A stretch of DNA of 10,059 nucleotides, from contig CATYJU010000058.1 in assembly GCA_958407995.1 (NCBI GenBank), forward strand, positions 1-10,059, given 5' to 3'. This DNA comes from an uncultured Collinsella sp. (lineage in GTDB: Bacteria > Actinomycetota > Coriobacteriia > Coriobacteriales > Coriobacteriaceae). The translations under genes were made by a program, and so were the position numbers. Numbering within the stretch: position 1 is the stretch's first letter; each line of letters starts with the position of its first letter. Shown here piece after piece: positions 8,287 through 10,059 of this stretch. The notes beneath the pieces are model-generated. The model searched no databases. It was not told the DNA's origin and worked only from the letters and a program-made list of their open reading frames with translations.

Positions 8287-8910
8287 TCATAAGGACTGGC
8301 TATCCCTAACCTGTGACACAATCCCAAACGCACAGAACAGAATCATCAGCCCAATCATCGCATAAGAGGCAGCCGAACCTTCAAGCACTATTCCACAAAG
8401 AACAATCTCCGCGCCGCCAATGAGCACTGTTATCAGGCGCTCTGCCTTTTTGCTCCCGCCGCTCGCATGAAAAGGCGGCAAAGCGCACAAGATCACATAT
8501 AGCCCGGGAAGGGAATACGGGATCGATAGTCCAACCCCTCCATCAACTGCAGTGTTTTGCGTAAGAATCAACTGGACCCACACGGCAGTTATCACTGAGC
8601 AGGTCGTCGATAAAAGAAGGCCAGAAATATAGCACGCAAGAAAGTTCCGTCGCATTCGAACGGAGAAATCCGCGAACTCCCTTCGCCGCGTGGAGACAAT
8701 AAGGTACACAGAAATTGCAATAGAACCGATCAGGGAAAGCAGCGGAACAACCAGCAATTCAAGCTTATTTCCCCATCGATCAACCACGCCCCCACTCCAA
8801 TGAGCTGGAATTGTATCGGGGAGGGCCGACCAAGCCGCCCATAGGATGAGAAATGGAAGAATAGAGAGGATGAAGGATGATAACACTGCATTATTTTTTG
8901 AGACTCTCAT
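8287..8910 (-). CDS. DUF1648 domain membrane protein
   Basis: This 207-aa protein has about six hydrophobic segments (roughly 9-29, 51-72, 91-114, 128-147, 157-176 and 180-199). The loop after the first segment carries LPDTIPAHW followed by GGVVDRWGNK (30-49), the hallmark of DUF1648, where Pro-X-His-W/F and a Gly-X-Asp-X-W/Y-Gly pattern recur. DUF1648 is also the N-terminal part of SdpI-type immunity proteins, but the SdpI C-terminal domain is not evident here. A role in toxin immunity is therefore only a possibility. ATG 8910 is preceded by AAGGAG at a rather long 11 bases. Base composition is lower in GC and codons such as AGA, ATA and AGG are more frequent than in the neighbouring housekeeping genes, which fits horizontal transfer. 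It appears to be monocistronic. Confidence 0.8.
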   Translation of the reverse strand: MRVSKNNAVLSSFILSILPFLILWAAWSALPDTIPAHWSGGVVDRWGNKLELLVVPLLSLIGSIAISVYLIVSTRRREFADFSVRMRRNFLACYISGLLLSTTCSVITAVWVQLILTQNTAVDGGVGLSIPYSLPGLYVILCALPPFHASGGSKKAERLITVLIGGAEIVLCGIVLEGSAASYAMIGLMILFCAFGIVSQVRDSQSL

Positions 8911-9059
8911 CGATTCCGCATCTCCTTGTGCGCCCGCATTCCACTCCGTCTTAAAACGACTGTAAATAATAACTTGAATGCAAATTTGTTTTAATTTTTA
9001 CGTGCTCAAGCCCGGAGACCCGATGTGACCAAACCCACAATTTCGACGTTAACAAACGC
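8911..9059. other. AT-rich gap upstream of the DUF1648 gene
   Basis: About 8950-9005 is strikingly AT-rich for this window and must hold the DUF1648 promoter on the minus strand. Candidate hexamers exist (for example TTCAAG, 17 bases, TTTAAG) but none is strong. Past 9005 the composition returns abruptly to high GC, just before the transposase remnant, so a junction probably lies near 9000-9010. Confidence 0.45.
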
Positions 9060-9281
9060 ATGCGCGGGCTCTGCCAGCTCGCCATCAGGCGGATCGAGGG
9101 TTTCCGCCCCAAGGCCGCCGAGGTGCTGGAAGGAACCGAGGCCGAGGCCCTGGCCTACTCGGACTTCCCCTACGAGCACCACGTCGGGTTGCGTACCGAC
9201 AACGTGCAGGAGCGCACCGACGCGAGCTCAAGTGCCGCAGCCGCGTGGTGCAAAACGCATCTCCACCGTTCCTTCGACTGA
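9060..9281 (+). pseudogene. IS256-family (Mutator-type) transposase fragment, frameshifted
   Basis: The plus-strand frame from ATG 9060 encodes 73 residues resembling the C-terminal part of IS256/Mutator transposases. It shows AAEVLEGTEAEALAYSDFPY, EHHVGLRTDNVQERT, the conserved LRT-x-N-x-x-E-R block. In intact relatives that block runs on into N-R-E-[IL]-[KR]-R-R-[ST]-R-V-V. Here the frame changes just after QERTD, near 9220. In the +1 shifted frame the DNA reads ELKCRSRVVQ, as expected, so one base (probably a C in gaccgcgag) is missing. The DDE catalytic residues and about 300 N-terminal residues are absent, as is the real C-terminus. It cannot be active. It marks a past insertion in this stretch. 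Confidence 0.75.
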
Positions 9282-9289
9282 GAAAATGC

Positions 9290-9321
9290 CGCCCCCGGGG
9301 CCCGGGAGGGCCCCGGGGGCG
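9290..9321 (-). terminator. 14-bp GC-only hairpin, likely minus-strand terminator
   Basis: A perfect 14-bp stem pairs 9290-9303 with 9308-9321 around the loop ggga. Outside it, aaaatg (9283-9288) gives a short UUUU on the minus strand. The plus strand continues ttcggctg, which is a poorer tail. The strand is therefore more likely minus, but it lies 210 bases after the nearest minus-strand gene. Confidence 0.5.
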
Positions 9322-9384
9322 TTCGGCTGACTGCGGAAACGGCCTATCCGCTCAATACATTCGGCTGGGATCGGAAATCAACCA

Positions 9385-9403
9385 AACTGAATCAGGTTCA
9401 GTT
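9385..9403. repeat. Small 7-bp hairpin
   Basis: aactgaa (9385-9391) pairs with ttcagtt (9397-9403) around a 5-base loop. It lies 4 bases from the large palindrome at 9408. It has no U-tract. Confidence 0.4.
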
Positions 9404-9407
9404 GACA

Positions 9408-9454
9408 TCGTTAAATCATGACCACCCGCATAGCGGGTGGTCATGATTTAACGA
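9408..9454. repeat. Perfect 22-bp-arm palindrome
   Basis: Arms 9408-9429 and 9433-9454 are perfectly complementary around the loop ata. The core is gaccacccgc/gcgggtggtc, flanked on both sides by atgatttaacga or its inverse. It can fold equally on either strand, with A/T-rich outer ends, so it could be a bidirectional terminator, a transposon end or a recognition site. No gene on either side clearly needs it. Confidence 0.7.
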
Positions 9455-9473
9455 ACTGGACGTTTGACCGTAA

Positions 9474-9512
9474 GGGGAGGAGGGGACTGGCAAGGCCAGT
9501 CCCCTCCTCCCC
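9474..9512 (-). terminator. 18-bp perfect hairpin after the small membrane-anchored gene
   Basis: A perfect 18-bp stem pairs 9474-9491 with 9495-9512 around the loop aag. It begins about 20 bases after the stop of the gene at 9532-9957, the usual place for a terminator. The minus-strand sequence after it (ttacggtc) has almost no U-tract, so termination would depend on the stem alone or on Rho. Confidence 0.5.
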
Positions 9513-9531
9513 CATGACGCTCGATTTGCAT

Positions 9532-9957
9532 TTACGACTCGATGAAAGCCGGGCCGCTGGTTACCTTGTCAAATTCGAGCACCGACGTTCCGGTGTTCAA
9601 ATAAAGGCTTCCTTGGTTTCCGTCTGCGGAGGCGTAAGCCAGGTGGACAAATCCGTAATCATCTCCTGATTGGTCGGCCAACATGAAGATGTTCGGATCG
9701 CCGGTTGTCTCAAATGAACCGTCGGTCACATTTCCATTGCTGTCGACGATTTGCCACCTGTTTTCGTCTTCCCCAAGGAAGGAGAGCTGGGTTAAGCCGG
9801 TCTCGTGGTCTCGGTACACTCCGTCTAGGCGGAACCCTTCGGAAATGCCATGTTTCAAGGTGTTCGCATCTTTTATGGATACGGCAGAGACTACGATTGC
9901 GGCTATCGCGACCAATAACGCCAGCGCAATGGGTATTTTGGCGGAGCCGGTCTTCAT
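9532..9957 (-). CDS. Small membrane-anchored protein of unknown function
   Basis: I do not recognise this 141-aa protein. It has a short basic N-terminus (MKTGSAK) and one hydrophobic helix at about 8-26. No lipobox cysteine or other cysteine is present, so it is more likely a signal anchor or cleaved signal peptide than a lipoprotein. The rest is acidic and looks rich in beta strands, with GVYRDHETGLTQLSFLGED near 46-64 and W-x-I-V-D-S-N-G-N-V soon after. This recalls small beta-barrel-like extracytoplasmic domains with a G-x-Y start and a later G-x-F/Y turn, but that is only a resemblance. ATG 9957 is chosen because AAGGAGGTGA lies 5-8 bases upstream. The GTG at 9966 lies inside that ribosome binding site. 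The stop of the gene upstream is 1 base before the ATG, so the two are one operon. Confidence 0.8.
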   Translation of the reverse strand: MKTGSAKIPIALALLVAIAAIVVSAVSIKDANTLKHGISEGFRLDGVYRDHETGLTQLSFLGEDENRWQIVDSNGNVTDGSFETTGDPNIFMLADQSGDDYGFVHLAYASADGNQGSLYLNTGTSVLEFDKVTSGPAFIES

Positions 9958-9958
9958 G

Positions 9959-10059
9959 TCATTCACCTCCTTCGTATGTATCGAGGTATTCCTGCTTGAG
10001 TGTTTGCGAGGACGACTTGATCTTTTCCACGAGCGTGCCGGCCTCGATGAAGTAGAACG
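9959..10059 (-). CDS. 3' end of an unidentified gene (partial)
   Basis: The minus-strand frame from the window edge ends with 32 residues: FYFIEAGTLVEKIKSSS, then QTLKQEYLDTYEGGE and TGA at 9959-9961. The codon use and the position make it the end of a real gene. The stop is separated by one base from the ATG of the membrane-anchored gene, and its last codons carry that gene's ribosome binding site, so translation is probably coupled. The residues look helical and charged, compatible with a cytoplasmic protein. Too little is present to name the family. Confidence 0.65.
   Translation of the reverse strand, partial: FYFIEAGTLVEKIKSSSQTLKQEYLDTYEGGE

Larger units (their letters stand above)
9282..9531. 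other. Non-coding stretch rich in hairpins
   Basis: These 250 bases carry no gene I can support. They hold four strong inverted repeats at 9290-9321, 9385-9403, 9408-9454 and 9474-9512, which are listed separately. The apparent plus-strand frame at 9418-9669 runs through two of the palindromes and then antisense to the gene at 9532-9957, so I do not consider it real. Confidence 0.6.

Noticed and set aside
9282..9531. CRISPR array in the hairpin cluster
   Set aside because: The hairpins differ in sequence and spacing, and there are no direct repeats with regular spacers.
9418..9669. Plus-strand 83-residue frame
   Set aside because: It is made of two palindromes and then antisense sequence of the membrane-anchored gene.

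Overview
The window looks like chromosomal DNA from a high-GC gut actinobacterium of class Coriobacteriia, and Collinsella or a close relative is my best guess. The reasons are the GC-rich third codon positions, a transketolase split into two adjacent genes, an L31 protein with a long Ala/Lys/Glu tail, and the style of the proteins. The genus is an inference from protein style and layout, not from a database match. Every intact gene is on the minus strand, so transcription runs from high to low coordinates.

Region 1 (about 1-7142) is a housekeeping block. In transcription order it holds secA (preprotein translocase ATPase), prfB (release factor 2, sharing one base with the secA stop), a YitT-family membrane protein, and the N- and C-terminal halves of transketolase, which are one base apart. 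A clear intrinsic terminator (66-101) closes the block. secA and prfB form one unit. The yitT gene is separated from prfB by three terminator-like hairpins, the last of which abuts its ribosome binding site. The two transketolase genes follow after about 200 bases and make one heterodimeric enzyme.

Region 2 (7143-8056) holds rpmE (ribosomal protein L31 with a tail about as long as the protein itself), its promoter and structured leader upstream, and its terminator downstream. A 74-base imperfect palindrome lies between rpmE and secA.

Region 3 (8057-10059) looks like accessory or rearranged DNA. It holds a 32-codon remnant of a GNAT acetyltransferase, a lower-GC DUF1648 membrane protein, an AT-rich gap, and a frameshifted IS256-type transposase fragment on the plus strand. 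A cluster of strong hairpins follows, including a 22-bp-arm perfect palindrome. At the right edge is a two-gene minus-strand unit: the 3' end of an unrecognised gene, then a small membrane-anchored protein. I see no rRNA or tRNA genes, no CRISPR array and no clear defence or biosynthetic system. The points most worth a second look are the SPT tripeptide in place of SPF in RF2, the terminator placed against the yitT ribosome binding site, the L31 tail, and the hairpin cluster beside the transposase remnant.
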